NCBI GenBank assembly: GCA_051884915.1
Contig: JBJEWF010000030.1
Coordinates: 1 to 23,211 of the forward strand
Direction of reading: 5' to 3'
Length of the DNA stretch: 23,211 nucleotides
Source: RUG572 sp051884915
GTDB lineage: Bacteria > Verrucomicrobiota > Kiritimatiellia > RFP12 > UBA1067
This document shows positions 5,526 through 13,940 of the stretch, in pieces; position 1 is the first letter of the stretch, and each line of letters opens with the position of its first letter. The position numbers were made by a program, and so were the translations under genes. The notes beneath the pieces were generated by a model. It ran no database searches, was not told the origin of the DNA, and was given only the letters and a program-made list of their open reading frames with translations.

Positions 5526-8500
5526 ATGAAGAGCTGTGTCGCGTGCCTGGGCGTCATGGTTGGCGCCTTTGCCGTCAGTGCGGACATCGTGCGCATTTCC
5601 GAGCCTGATGCGTACGTTCAGGATGGGCTTGTGGCCCTGTATGACGGAATCCGCAACGTCGGCCTTTCCGCCGAGCACGACTCGGCCGCGACCGAATGGG
5701 CGTGCCTTGTCCCCGGCGGGCCGAATCTCGAATTCAAGCCGGCGTGCGGGACGCTCATCGGCGAAGAGGGCTTCTGGGTTTCGGACGGCTATGTGTTCAT
5801 GCGCGCCACGCTGGCGGAGATGAAGGCGAACATCACCCTCGGGGAGAACTTCACCATCCAGTGCGTCTGCGAACTCGACGTCCGTCCCGTGAGCCAGGCG
5901 GGCGACCAGTACGAAGGTTCGGATCAGGGCCAAAGTGGCGAGGGCTATCCCACCCTGATTGGCGAGGCGGCGGATTACGGCATCTACCTCGACCGCCAGT
6001 GGAGCGAGGCGCAGTCCTGGATCTACTGGAAGTGCAACGGCATCGCCATCCCGTCGACGGGCGTCGACCGGCCTCATATCTGGCTCACCTACCCCCGCAC
6101 GCTGACCGCGCTCGCCGACAGCGACCAGTACGGCATCTTCGACGGCGCGACGCGCGCAAACATGAACACCCGGGAGATGTTCGGGTCCTACGCGAACACC
6201 AAGTTCTCGCTGGGCGGCCGGATCAACAGCGACCGGCACTACTCCAAGGGGCTTTACCGCGGCGCGCGTTTCTACAACCGCGCGTTGAGCGACGAGGAAC
6301 TGGCCCGCAACCACCGCGTGGACATGGTGCGCCACTTCCACTACCATCCCACCGGCACGCTCACCATCGCCCGCTCGCCCATGGGCGCCACGGGCGTGGA
6401 AGGGGTCGGAACCTGGGAGGTGACGGGCACGCACACCTTCACCGCGCCCGCGCGCGTCACGCTCGCCAACGGCAACGTCTACCGGTGCACGGGCTACGAA
6501 CTGAACGTCTCGGACGACGGCGCGACCCTCGGCGCGGTGGAGGTGCACGCCGACGAACTCTCCTACACCTACGACAACACGGCCGGCGACGCGCGCGGCG
6601 TGCGGCTTGCGTGGACTTGGGAACTGGAAGAGGGCCTTGTGCCGCTCGACGCGGCGAGCTACGTCGCGGACGGTCTCGTCTTCCAGCTCGACGGCATCGA
6701 AAACGCCGGCGCGCACAGCCACAGCGACGATGCGGCGACGTGGCACGACCTCGCCGGCGGCCGGCACGCCGGTCGCGTGCGCACCTCCGCCGCCGGCGTC
6801 GACGGCAACTGGACCGATACCGGTTACGCCTTCCACTTCGGCGACTACTTCATGGCGCGTGCGCGCACGTCGACCTCGCTCCAGTCCACGCTGCAGGTCG
6901 CCTGCTCCGCGCCGGGGGAGAAAATGGCCTACAACCGCGCGTCGCTCACCGACAAGGCGGTGACCTGGCCCACGTTCGTCGGCGCGCGGAACGACGCCTA
7001 CAATCTCTTCCAATACGCGCAGAGCTCGTACCCGAAGATGCGGTTCAAAACCAACTACACGACTTCGATGCTGGATTTTGCGGGCGACGGCGTGGCGTAC
7101 ACCTGTTTCCACGACAGCCATCTGGGCGGTCCCACCGCCATCGCCGTCTCCCAGACGGCGGACTACCCCGCCGACGCGGACTGGAAGGCGGCCGAACAGC
7201 AGACCGACGACGAGCCGGTCGAACACTGGGCGATGGGCGGAGGGCCTTGCCATCTGTTCGTCGGCGGGTTGAATACGACCGCCGCCGAGGAGCAGCATTG
7301 CCGCAATCTGCGCGGCATTGTCCATGCCGTGCGCTACTACACGCGTCTGCTCACGCCGTCGGAACTGGCGCACAACAGCCGGCTCGACGACATCCGCTTC
7401 CGCGGTGGCGCCGACGCGGCGCTGGTGGTGGCGAGCGACCGGCTGGCCGCATGCGGCAATGAGCCGAACGGCCCCTACGACTTTGCCGGCACGCGCGACT
7501 TCTCCGCGCCGGCGCAGGTGACCGCCGGCGGGCGCACCTATGCCTGTTGCGGCTACCGGCTGGAGAGCTGGGACGCCACGAACGGGTTCTGGACGAATCC
7601 GCGCGAGGGCGACGGGACGCAGGTGACGCTCGATTCCGCCGACGGCCGGCAGCGGCTCACCTGGCGGTGGAGCCTCGTGCGCGCCCTGCGCACGGCGGCT
7701 GATTTCGACGTGGACGACTACGTGCAGGACGGTCTCTTGGCGGCCTACGACGGCATCCGCAATGTCGGCGTCGCTTCGCGCCATGCCGCGCACGCCGACG
7801 TCTGGTCCGACTGGTCCGGCAACGGCAAAGCCGCGACCATCCATCAGCTCAACCTCTCGGCGTGCTGGACCAACCACGTCGAGGGCGCCTGGGTGGCCGA
7901 CGCCTACCGCTTCAATGGCGAGGAGGTGATGGTGACGGACCGCGCCATCGGCATTGGACGGACGCCCACGATTCAGGGCCGGGTCGATTTCGTCGTCGGC
8001 GAGCAGCTCGACACGATGAACTGGCCCACGCTGATCGCCCTCCCGAGCGACGGCGGCGTCTTCACGACAAAGGGCGACGCCACGCGCAGGCTCCAGTGGA
8101 AGACCGACCCCATCTACGGCAACGCGAATGCTCAGCGCGCCTCCATCTCGCCGTGGGGCGGCCGGTATTTCACGCTGCAGGCGACGGGCGAGGCGTTCTA
8201 TGCGTTCGAAGGCGCCGAACGCACGGGCGGCAAGGCGTTCGCCTACGAGACGGACGCCCCGGTGAAGACCTGGGCCATCGGCGCGGGGCATCTCGACGGC
8301 AACCTGGCGAAGGAGCGCGCGATGGTGGGCGGCTTCCACACGCTGCGCTTCTACAATCGGCTGCTGTCGGACGACGAGTTGCGCCACAACCGCGCCGTCG
8401 ATACGGCCCGGTTCGACGGCGTGCTCGCCACCACCAATCTCGTGGTGGCGATCAGCCGGGAGCAGATCGCGGCGGAGGCCGTCGATCCCCGGCCCGGCGC

Positions 8501-8738
8501 CTACCAGGTCGCGGGCGAATGGACGCTGAAGGCGAGTCCCGTGCAGGTGGGGGACGGCGATGGCGCGGTCGCGTGGCGTCCCGTCGGCTACGAACTCGCG
8601 GAACTGGGGGCGGACGGCCAGTGGCAGATCGTCTCGTCGCACCGGGGCGACACCTGCACCTACGTGCCGGGCACGGGCGTGCAGCGGATTCTCTGGCGCT
8701 ATTCGTCGTCGAGGGGTTTCGCAATCCTGATCCGGTGA
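5526..8738 (+). CDS. secreted triple LamG-like repeat protein, 1070 aa
   Basis: An exported protein built from three related ~350-residue units. Start ATG 5526 follows AAGGAG (5512-5517) with 8-nt spacing and opens a signal peptide (MKSCVACLGVMVGAFAVSA). Each unit begins with AYVQDGLVALYDGIRNVG or a variant (residues ~29, ~377, ~730) and has a concanavalin/LamG-type signature RFYNRxLSDEELxxNxxxD (~246, ~601, ~939). It closes with a small beta domain (F-APAxVTxxGxxYxCxGYEL). LamG-like folds usually bind glycans or act as adhesive modules. There is no catalytic motif. The C-terminus ends GFAILIR, recalling LLIVR in the protein upstream. It is transcribed alone: a hairpin follows the stop, and its promoter carries the G20 tract. 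Confidence 0.85.
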   Translation: MKSCVACLGVMVGAFAVSADIVRISEPDAYVQDGLVALYDGIRNVGLSAEHDSAATEWACLVPGGPNLEFKPACGTLIGEEGFWVSDGYVFMRATLAEMKANITLGENFTIQCVCELDVRPVSQAGDQYEGSDQGQSGEGYPTLIGEAADYGIYLDRQWSEAQSWIYWKCNGIAIPSTGVDRPHIWLTYPRTLTALADSDQYGIFDGATRANMNTREMFGSYANTKFSLGGRINSDRHYSKGLYRGARFYNRALSDEELARNHRVDMVRHFHYHPTGTLTIARSPMGATGVEGVGTWEVTGTHTFTAPARVTLANGNVYRCTGYELNVSDDGATLGAVEVHADELSYTYDNTAGDARGVRLAWTWELEEGLVPLDAASYVADGLVFQLDGIENAGAHSHSDDAATWHDLAGGRHAGRVRTSAAGVDGNWTDTGYAFHFGDYFMARARTSTSLQSTLQVACSAPGEKMAYNRASLTDKAVTWPTFVGARNDAYNLFQYAQSSYPKMRFKTNYTTSMLDFAGDGVAYTCFHDSHLGGPTAIAVSQTADYPADADWKAAEQQTDDEPVEHWAMGGGPCHLFVGGLNTTAAEEQHCRNLRGIVHAVRYYTRLLTPSELAHNSRLDDIRFRGGADAALVVASDRLAACGNEPNGPYDFAGTRDFSAPAQVTAGGRTYACCGYRLESWDATNGFWTNPREGDGTQVTLDSADGRQRLTWRWSLVRALRTAADFDVDDYVQDGLLAAYDGIRNVGVASRHAAHADVWSDWSGNGKAATIHQLNLSACWTNHVEGAWVADAYRFNGEEVMVTDRAIGIGRTPTIQGRVDFVVGEQLDTMNWPTLIALPSDGGVFTTKGDATRRLQWKTDPIYGNANAQRASISPWGGRYFTLQATGEAFYAFEGAERTGGKAFAYETDAPVKTWAIGAGHLDGNLAKERAMVGGFHTLRFYNRLLSDDELRHNRAVDTARFDGVLATTNLVVAISREQIAAEAVDPRPGAYQVAGEWTLKASPVQVGDGDGAVAWRPVGYELAELGADGQWQIVSSHRGDTCTYVPGTGVQRILWRYSSSRGFAILIR

Positions 8739-8740
8739 CG

Positions 8741-8767
8741 GCGGGGCGTTTCCCCGCGTCCGGTTTT
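8741..8767 (+). terminator. intrinsic terminator after the LamG-like gene
   Basis: A perfect GCGGGG (8741-8746) / CCCCGC (8752-8757) stem with loop CGTTT starts 2 nt after the stop codon. TTTT follows at 8764-8767, separated from the stem by GTCCGG. It overlaps the upstream part of the next gene's promoter. Confidence 0.5.
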
Positions 8768-8768
8768 G

Positions 8769-8777
8769 TGCTATAAT
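8769..8777 (+). promoter_or_regulatory. extended -10 promoter placed for a leaderless transcript
   Basis: TGCTATAAT is a perfect extended -10 (TG at 8769-8770, TATAAT 8772-8777). The next ATG is at 8784, only 6 nt further, which is where transcription should start. No good -35 is visible; the previous gene's terminator hairpin occupies that region. Confidence 0.65.
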
Positions 8778-8783
8778 CGGGGC

Positions 8784-9620
8784 ATGGAAGTCAGGTCAGT
8801 TCCGTTTGGGAAGATCGCGTCCGTGCTCCGGCGCACATGGTGCGGGCTGCTGTGCGCGGGCGGGCTGCTGCTGCCGTCCGGGTGCCAGCTCTGGCAGATG
8901 GTGTCGGCCGAAGTCGATCAGGCGGCGGACATGGCGGCCGCGCCGTTTCGCAGCGTGACCGTCATGAGCTGGAATCTCCATGCGGGGCAGGGGCTTGACG
9001 GCGTGCGCGATCTGGCGCGGATCGCCCAGGTCATCGTCCGGGAAAAGCCCGATGTCGTCGCCCTGCAGGAGGTCGACCGCGGGACCCGGCGTTCGGGAGG
9101 CGTCGACCAGCTGGCGGAGCTCGGCAGGCTGACGGGATTCAGGACGACGTGGTGCAAGACGATTGACCATCAGGGCGGCGAATACGGCATCGCGCTGCTG
9201 TCGCGCGACGAGCCGCTGGCGGCCCGGCGGATCGAACTTCCGGTCGCCGGCGAACCCCGCTGCCTGCTGCTGGCCGACTTTCCGCGCTATCGCGTGGGCG
9301 TGACGCACCTTCCGCTGCGCGCGGCGGACCGGATGGCCTGCCTTCCCGTTCTGCGCGCCGCGATTGCGGACGACCTGCCGCTGATCCTCGCGGGCGACTT
9401 CAACGCCGCTCCGGACAGCGCGTTCATCGAGAAGCTTCGTCTGCCGTTCGCCATCGTTTCGGGTTTCGACAAGACCTATCCGGCCGACGATCCCGACCGG
9501 TGCATCGACTACGTGGCGGTGTCCCGCCGGCATCGGGCGCGTTTCGACAAGGTCGCGCATCGGGTCGTTCCCGAAGCCGTCTTCTCGGACCACCGTCCCG
9601 TGGTCGTGACGCTGCGCTGA
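8784..9620 (+). CDS. endonuclease/exonuclease/phosphatase-family lipoprotein, 278 aa
   Basis: A metal-dependent phosphodiesterase of the EEP (DNase I/exonuclease III/sphingomyelinase) fold. Visible motifs are MSWNLH (near residue 61), VALQEVDRG with the metal-binding Glu, LAGDFNAAP, and the terminal SDHRPVVV with the catalytic His. The N-terminus has RR followed by a hydrophobic stretch and LLLPSGC with Cys34, a lipoprotein-like signal although Pro at -3 is unusual. The protein is therefore probably anchored outside the cytoplasm. ATG 8784 was chosen because it gives a normal signal peptide; it has no Shine-Dalgarno and sits at the predicted transcription start. Substrate cannot be told; EEP lipoproteins may cut nucleic acids or phospholipids. 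It is transcribed separately from fabH, since a terminator and promoter intervene. Confidence 0.85.
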   Translation: MEVRSVPFGKIASVLRRTWCGLLCAGGLLLPSGCQLWQMVSAEVDQAADMAAAPFRSVTVMSWNLHAGQGLDGVRDLARIAQVIVREKPDVVALQEVDRGTRRSGGVDQLAELGRLTGFRTTWCKTIDHQGGEYGIALLSRDEPLAARRIELPVAGEPRCLLLADFPRYRVGVTHLPLRAADRMACLPVLRAAIADDLPLILAGDFNAAPDSAFIEKLRLPFAIVSGFDKTYPADDPDRCIDYVAVSRRHRARFDKVAHRVVPEAVFSDHRPVVVTLR

Positions 9621-9629
9621 ACGCCGGGG

Positions 9630-9647
9630 CCGCCGGCGGCGGTTTTT
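9630..9647 (+). terminator. intrinsic terminator after the EEP lipoprotein gene
   Basis: CCGCC (9630-9634), loop GGC, GGCGG (9638-9642), then TTTTT (9643-9647), starting 10 nt after the stop. Short but textbook layout. Confidence 0.6.
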
Positions 9648-9665
9648 CCGAATCGGGTTCGCGGC

Positions 9666-9694
9666 TTGCCCGGCGCAGGGGCATTTGATATAAT
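9666..9694 (+). promoter_or_regulatory. promoter of the fabH-led operon
   Basis: -35 TTGCCC (9666-9671), 17-bp spacer, -10 TATAAT (9689-9694) with an extended TG at 9686-9687. Predicted transcription start is about 9701, giving a leader of ~38 nt with AAAGGA before ATG 9739. Confidence 0.75.
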
Positions 9695-9738
9695 CGGGAA
9701 CAAGTTTCTTTCCGCGCTGAACAGAGAAAAAAGGATTT

Positions 9739-10740
9739 ATGGATACTGTCATACTGCCTTCGGTCGAGATTCTGGGAACGGGGTCCTATCTGCCCGAACG
9801 TGTCGTGACCAACGACGAGGTGGCGCCTGCGATGGGCTCTTCCGACGAGTGGATCTACACGCACACCGGGATCCGCTCGCGCCATTTCGCGGCGGACGAC
9901 GAGAGCGCGTCCGTCCTGGGCGCGAAAGCCGCGGAGCGGGCGCTGGCGGCGGCGGGCGTCGCGCCCGAGGAAATCGGCCTGATCGTCTGCGCGACGTCTT
10001 CGCCCGACTACGGCACCTATCCGGCGACGGGCTGTCTCGTCCAGAATCTCCTGGGATGCGTGAACGCCGGCGCGTGCGACGTGTCGGCCGCGTGCTCCGG
10101 GTTCATCTACGCGCTGGAACAGGCGAGCTGCTGGGTGGCCTGCCACCCGGGGCGCAAGGCGATCGTGCTGGGCACGGAAGTCCTCTCGCGCAGCGTGGAC
10201 TGGACCGAACGGACGGTTTCGATCCTCTTTGGCGACGGTGCCGGCGCCGTGGTGCTGGGCGCGGCGGCGGAGCCGCATCCGCGCGCCACGACCTGGCTGG
10301 GCGCGGACGGTTCCGGCCACCGGTTCATCTTCCGCGAGGGCGGGCAGCGCACGTGGCTGCCGAAGGAGGGGACGATGCCGGTCCCCTACATGCAGATGCA
10401 GGGGCGCGCCGTGTTCAATTTCGCGGTCAAGAAGCTCGACGAAATCGCCCGCCGGCTCTGCGCGGACGCCGCCATCGGCATTTCGGCGGTGGATCGCGTG
10501 TTCGCGCATCAGGCCAATGCGCGGATCATCGAGGCCGTCGCCCGGCGCATGGAGCTGCCGCTGGAGAAGTTCTTCATGAATCTGGAGACGATCGGCAACA
10601 CGTCGACGGCGTCCATTCCGCTCTGTCTCGACCAGGCCGTTCGCGCGGGAACGCTCAAGCGGGGCGAGCGCGTGATTCTGGCCGGTTTCGGTTCGGGGCT
10701 GACGTGGGGCGGCGTGCTGATGCAGTGGCCGTATCTGTAG
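9739..10740 (+). CDS. fabH: beta-ketoacyl-ACP synthase III (FabH), 333 aa
   Basis: Condenses acyl-CoA with malonyl-ACP to start type II fatty-acid synthesis in the cytoplasm. The full family length is present. The catalytic triad is visible: Cys119 in DVSAACSGF, His257 in FAHQANARI, Asn287 in ETIGNTSTASIP. N-terminal ILGTGSYLPERVVTNDE and C-terminal GFGSGLTWGGVLMQWP are typical. ATG 9739 has AAAGGA upstream. It is the first gene after a strong promoter, and dhaL follows after 24 nt. No other fab genes (acpP, fabD, fabG, plsX) are adjacent, so this may be a stand-alone copy, and a role in another acyl condensation is possible. Confidence 0.95.
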   Translation: MDTVILPSVEILGTGSYLPERVVTNDEVAPAMGSSDEWIYTHTGIRSRHFAADDESASVLGAKAAERALAAAGVAPEEIGLIVCATSSPDYGTYPATGCLVQNLLGCVNAGACDVSAACSGFIYALEQASCWVACHPGRKAIVLGTEVLSRSVDWTERTVSILFGDGAGAVVLGAAAEPHPRATTWLGADGSGHRFIFREGGQRTWLPKEGTMPVPYMQMQGRAVFNFAVKKLDEIARRLCADAAIGISAVDRVFAHQANARIIEAVARRMELPLEKFFMNLETIGNTSTASIPLCLDQAVRAGTLKRGERVILAGFGSGLTWGGVLMQWPYL

Positions 10741-10764
10741 CGGATTTCTGCCAGGAGAGGAAAA

Positions 10765-11364
10765 ATGACAATCGAACGGTTCAAGCAGGTTTGGGCGAAA
10801 GCGGCCGCCAAGACGGCCGAACGCGAGAAGGACTATTCGGCGCTCGACGCGGCGGCGGGTGGCGATGGCGACCACGGCGAGGCGATCGTGGCGGCGACGC
10901 GGGCGCTGGCGGCGGCGACCGGCGACGATTTCAAGTCCCTCCTCGAAAACATGGTTTCCCGCCTCGAATCCGACGTGAGCGGTTCGACGAGTTCGCTTTA
11001 CGGCACGTTCTTCGAGGGCATGGCGGACGCCGTCGACGCGGGCGTGACGGAACTGGACGCGGCCGGCGTCGCCGCCATGTTCGCCGCGGGGCTTGACGAG
11101 CTCGGTTTTGCCACGAAGGCCCGGGTGGGGGACAAGACGTTCATGGACGCCCTGATTCCCGCCGTCGAGGCGCTGAAGGCCCATGCGGCCGAGGGCGAAG
11201 AGGCGATGTTCGCGGCGGCGGCCGCCGCCGCGCAGGCCGGCAGCGCGGCCACGGCGCAGATGCAGGCCAAGTACGGGCGCGCGAAGAATCTGGGCGCCCG
11301 TTCGGTCGGGCCGGTCGATGCCGGCAGTGCCTCGCATGCGGACATCTGGAGCTGTTTCGCCTGA
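10765..11364 (+). CDS. DhaL-like kinase domain protein (orphan), 199 aa
   Basis: Similar to DhaL, the ADP/ATP-binding subunit that phosphorylates dihydroxyacetone held by DhaK. Signatures: LDAAAGGDGDHG (residues ~27-38, Mg-nucleotide aspartates), SGSTSSLYGTFF (~76-87, phosphate loop), VGDKTFMDALIPA, and the closing GRAKNLGARSVGPVDAGSAS. Two oddities appear. One extra Gly lies between LDAAAG and DGDHG compared with the usual LDxxxGDGDHG, and GGASGP is replaced by SGSTSS. No dhaK or dhaM is in the window. AGGAGAGG precedes the start. The 43-nt gap to the lsrF-like gene suggests joint action on a small ketose or its phosphate. DhaL fold is sure; substrate is not. Confidence 0.85.
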   Translation: MTIERFKQVWAKAAAKTAEREKDYSALDAAAGGDGDHGEAIVAATRALAAATGDDFKSLLENMVSRLESDVSGSTSSLYGTFFEGMADAVDAGVTELDAAGVAAMFAAGLDELGFATKARVGDKTFMDALIPAVEALKAHAAEGEEAMFAAAAAAAQAGSAATAQMQAKYGRAKNLGARSVGPVDAGSASHADIWSCFA

Positions 11365-11366
11365 TT

Positions 11367-11392
11367 GGGGCGACACGTTGGGGTGACACGTT
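11367..11392 (+). repeat. 13-bp tandem repeat between dhaL and the lsrF-like gene
   Basis: GGGGCGACACGTT (11367-11379) is followed directly by GGGGTGACACGTT (11380-11392), 12 of 13 identical. It sits just upstream of the lsrF-like Shine-Dalgarno. No role can be assigned. Confidence 0.8.
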
Positions 11393-11407
11393 CAAAGGAG
11401 ATCGAGC

Positions 11408-12280
11408 ATGGCTGACATGGATGGATTCAAGGAAGCGGCCGCCTACGGGCTGGACAGGCCGCAGACGAACGCGGCGTTCTACCTGAAGGGCAACGAGAAC
11501 CGCGGCTGGGGCGTGAAAAACCGCCTGGCCCGCATCTTCCGCCCGAAGACGGGCCGCACGGTGATGCTGGCGTGCGACCACGGCTTCATCATGGGGCCGA
11601 CCAGCGGTCTGGAGCGCGTCGATCTGACGATCAATCCGCTGATCGAGCACGCCGACTGCCTGATGTGCACGCGCGGCATTCTGCGCAGCGTGATTCCGCC
11701 GGCGATGTCGAAACCCGTCTGCCTGCGCGCGGACGGCGGCACCACGATTCTGACGGACCTCAATCTCAACCGCGTCTACGACATGGAGGACGTGATTCGC
11801 GTGAACGCCAGCGCGATGGCCGTGATGGTGTCCTGCGGGGACAAGGCGAGCGAGCGGGTCACGACGCAGAATCTGGTCCATGCGGTCGACGTGGCCGAGA
11901 AGTACGGCATTCCGGTGCTGGGCGTGACGGCCGTCGGCAAGGACATGGCGCGCGACGCGCGCTATTTCCGGCTGGCGACGCGCGTCTGCGCCGAGAACGG
12001 CGCGGCGTTCGTGAAGACCTACTACACGGAGGAGGGCTTCGAGACGGTGGTGGCCCAGTGCCCGGTTCCGGTCGTGATCGCCGGCGGCAAGAAGCTGCCC
12101 GAGGAGCAGGCGCTCGAATTGGCCTACAAGGCCATCCAGGCGGGCGCCGCGGGCGTCGACATGGGACGCAACGTGTTCCAGAGCGCGAAGCCCCTGGCGA
12201 TGATGAAGGCCATTGCCGGCGTCGTCCACGGCGGCTTGACCGCAAAGGAGGCGTTGGAGCTCTACAACGACGAACGGTGA
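11408..12280 (+). CDS. lsrF: LsrF-like class I aldolase/thiolase, 290 aa
   Basis: Closely resembles E. coli LsrF, which cleaves 3-hydroxy-5-phosphonooxypentane-2,4-dione with CoA to DHAP and acetyl-CoA at the end of AI-2 catabolism. It has the same length and the same landmarks: MADMDGFKEAAAYGLDRPQ N-terminus, RIFRPKTGRTVMLACDHG, LMCTRGILRSVIPPA, VIAGGKKLPEEQALE and GVDMGRN(V/I)FQS. The Schiff-base lysine falls at Lys203 in FVKTYYTEEGF, the position I recall for LsrF. AAAGGAG stands 7 nt before ATG 11408. None of lsrK, lsrR, lsrACDB or lsrG is nearby; instead a DhaL-like kinase precedes it. AI-2 breakdown is therefore unproven, and a general ketose-phosphate aldolase role is possible. Its stop overlaps the next start (GTGA). 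Confidence 0.9.
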   Translation: MADMDGFKEAAAYGLDRPQTNAAFYLKGNENRGWGVKNRLARIFRPKTGRTVMLACDHGFIMGPTSGLERVDLTINPLIEHADCLMCTRGILRSVIPPAMSKPVCLRADGGTTILTDLNLNRVYDMEDVIRVNASAMAVMVSCGDKASERVTTQNLVHAVDVAEKYGIPVLGVTAVGKDMARDARYFRLATRVCAENGAAFVKTYYTEEGFETVVAQCPVPVVIAGGKKLPEEQALELAYKAIQAGAAGVDMGRNVFQSAKPLAMMKAIAGVVHGGLTAKEALELYNDER

Positions 12281-13080
12281 GCCTGACGCTCCAGTTCCTC
12301 GGGACGGGTACGTCCGTGGGCGTTCCGCAGATCGGCTGTTCGTGCCCGACCTGCACGTCGACCGACGCGCGCGACCGGCGCCGCCGGTCCGGGCTTTGCG
12401 TGCGCTCCGGCAAGACGGCGTTCGTCATCGACACGCCGCCGGAATTCCGCCTGGCGTGTCTGGACTGCGGAATCGCCCGAATCGATGCCATCGTGCTGAC
12501 CCATGCCCACATGGACCACGTCGCCGGGTTCGACGACGTCCGCCGGTTCAACACGCTGAACGGCCAGACGGCGCTCGTCTGCTATGCGGCGGCGGAGACG
12601 ATCGCGTCCATGCGCCAGATTTTCCCGTACATTTCCGAAGAGCCGAATCGGCTGGGGCTGTATCGTCCGATGATCCGCTTCCAGGCCGTTTCCCGACCGT
12701 TCCGGATCGGCGCCGTCGGCTTGGCGCCGCTGCCCGTCTCCCACGGCCCGCGGACGAATGGCTATCTGATCGAAGCCGAGGGGTGCCGCGTCGCCTACGT
12801 GCCCGACTGCAGCGTGATGCCGGCGTCCGTCCAGCGGAAGATTCATGGCGTCGACGTGCTGATTCTGGATTGCCTGCGCGAGCGGGAGCACCCCACGCAC
12901 ATGAATCTGGCGCGGGCCCTGGCCTGCGTGAAGGCGGTGGCGCCCCGCCGGACCTATTTCATCCACATGTGCCACGACGTGAAGCACGCGGAGTTCGAGC
13001 GGAAACTGCCGAAAGGCGTCCACCTGAGCTATGACGGGCTCAAGCTCGTCTGCCGTGCGCGGAAAGGAAGGCTGCAATGA
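12277..13080 (+). CDS. metallo-beta-lactamase-fold hydrolase, PhnP-like, 267 aa
   Basis: A zinc-dependent phosphodiesterase of the PhnP-like MBL group. LQFLGTGTSVGVPQIGC opens the fold, CSCPTCTS (residues ~20-27) matches the extra cysteine zinc site of PhnP relatives, and THAHMDHVAGF carries HxHxDH. Later ligands are in PVSHGPRTNGY, YVPDCS and HMCHD near the C-terminus. GTG 12277 overlaps the stop of the lsrF-like gene as GTGA, implying translational coupling; the downstream gene overlaps in turn (ATGA). PhnP hydrolyses phosphoribosyl 1,2-cyclic phosphate in C-P lyase pathways, but no phn genes are present. Coupling to the aldolase hints at a cyclic or phosphorylated sugar substrate; this is inference. 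Confidence 0.88.
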   Translation: MSLTLQFLGTGTSVGVPQIGCSCPTCTSTDARDRRRRSGLCVRSGKTAFVIDTPPEFRLACLDCGIARIDAIVLTHAHMDHVAGFDDVRRFNTLNGQTALVCYAAAETIASMRQIFPYISEEPNRLGLYRPMIRFQAVSRPFRIGAVGLAPLPVSHGPRTNGYLIEAEGCRVAYVPDCSVMPASVQRKIHGVDVLILDCLREREHPTHMNLARALACVKAVAPRRTYFIHMCHDVKHAEFERKLPKGVHLSYDGLKLVCRARKGRLQ

Positions 13081-13910
13081 CGCGAATCGCCTGTCTCATG
13101 TCCCTTTTGGCGGCCGGAATGGGAATCGCCGCGCCGCTGCCAACCGAGTTGACGGTCCAGCTGAAGCTGGACCAGCAGGAGTTCGTGATCGGCGAGCGCG
13201 TGCGCGCCGTCGTGAGCGTGGAGAACGCGTCTTCGGACGTCATCGACGCGCGCAAGGACACGTCGCCGGACCGGATGTCGATCGAGCTTTACCGCGCGAG
13301 CGACCGCCACCAGTTCGCGAAGCGCTCGTCCGGTCCCTTCGTCGCGCCGTTTGCCCTGCTCTCCGGCGAGGGCCAGAAACTTGAGACGTTTCTGGCCGAC
13401 CATTTCCCGTTCGACGAGACGACCCGCTACCTGGCCCGGGCGGTCCTCGTTCACGACGGGACGCGCTACGAGAGTGCGCTGAAGTCCTTTACCGTCGTCC
13501 CGGGATTGCGCATCGGGGGCGCGCTGCAGATGTTTGCCGGCCATGACGGCCTGAAGCGGGAGTTCGAACTTGCGCATTGGGGGCGCGACCGCGTCGAGCA
13601 CCTGTTTCTGAAGGTCCGCGACACGGGAACGGCGAATCGCCGCTGGCAGACGACGGACGTGGGGGCGTTCCTGCGCGTGACGCGCCCGAAAATCTCCATC
13701 CTGCCGTCCGGCGAGGTCGTGGTGCTGCACCGCATCACCCAGGATTCGTTTGTCCGGACGGTGTTCTGGAGTCTGCCCGAGGCGTTCGAGTTCCACGAGC
13801 ACGAGCAGCTGCTCGATCCCGACACGGCCGGTTCCGCGCGGGTGAAGGAGCTGTACCAGGAGGCGGGCGGCGTCGAACCCGTCCGCAAGGCCTGGTGGAA
13901 ATTCTGGTGA
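13077..13910 (+). CDS. secreted protein of unknown function, 277 aa
   Basis: Not recognised. Starts at ATG 13077, overlapping the previous stop by 4 nt. The N-terminus MTRIACLMSLLAAGMGIAA-PLP is a standard signal peptide. The mature part starts with an Ig-like beta-strand pattern (TVQLKLDQQEFVIGERVRAVVSVENASSDVIDA), which resembles domains in bacterial cell-envelope proteins. The C-terminal half is charged and ends KAWWKFW. No catalytic motif, membrane helix or repeat is seen. Its tight coupling to the MBL gene suggests co-expression, but one is cytoplasmic and this is exported. Confidence 0.75.
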   Translation: MTRIACLMSLLAAGMGIAAPLPTELTVQLKLDQQEFVIGERVRAVVSVENASSDVIDARKDTSPDRMSIELYRASDRHQFAKRSSGPFVAPFALLSGEGQKLETFLADHFPFDETTRYLARAVLVHDGTRYESALKSFTVVPGLRIGGALQMFAGHDGLKREFELAHWGRDRVEHLFLKVRDTGTANRRWQTTDVGAFLRVTRPKISILPSGEVVVLHRITQDSFVRTVFWSLPEAFEFHEHEQLLDPDTAGSARVKELYQEAGGVEPVRKAWWKFW

Positions 13911-13940
13911 CGGCACGGCCACGAGACCGAGGAGCGCGAA

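Noticed and set aside
5391..8642. Leftward 1083-codon ORF opposite the LamG-like gene
   Set aside because: Antisense shadow; the forward strand has clear LamG-like repeats, SD and signal peptide.
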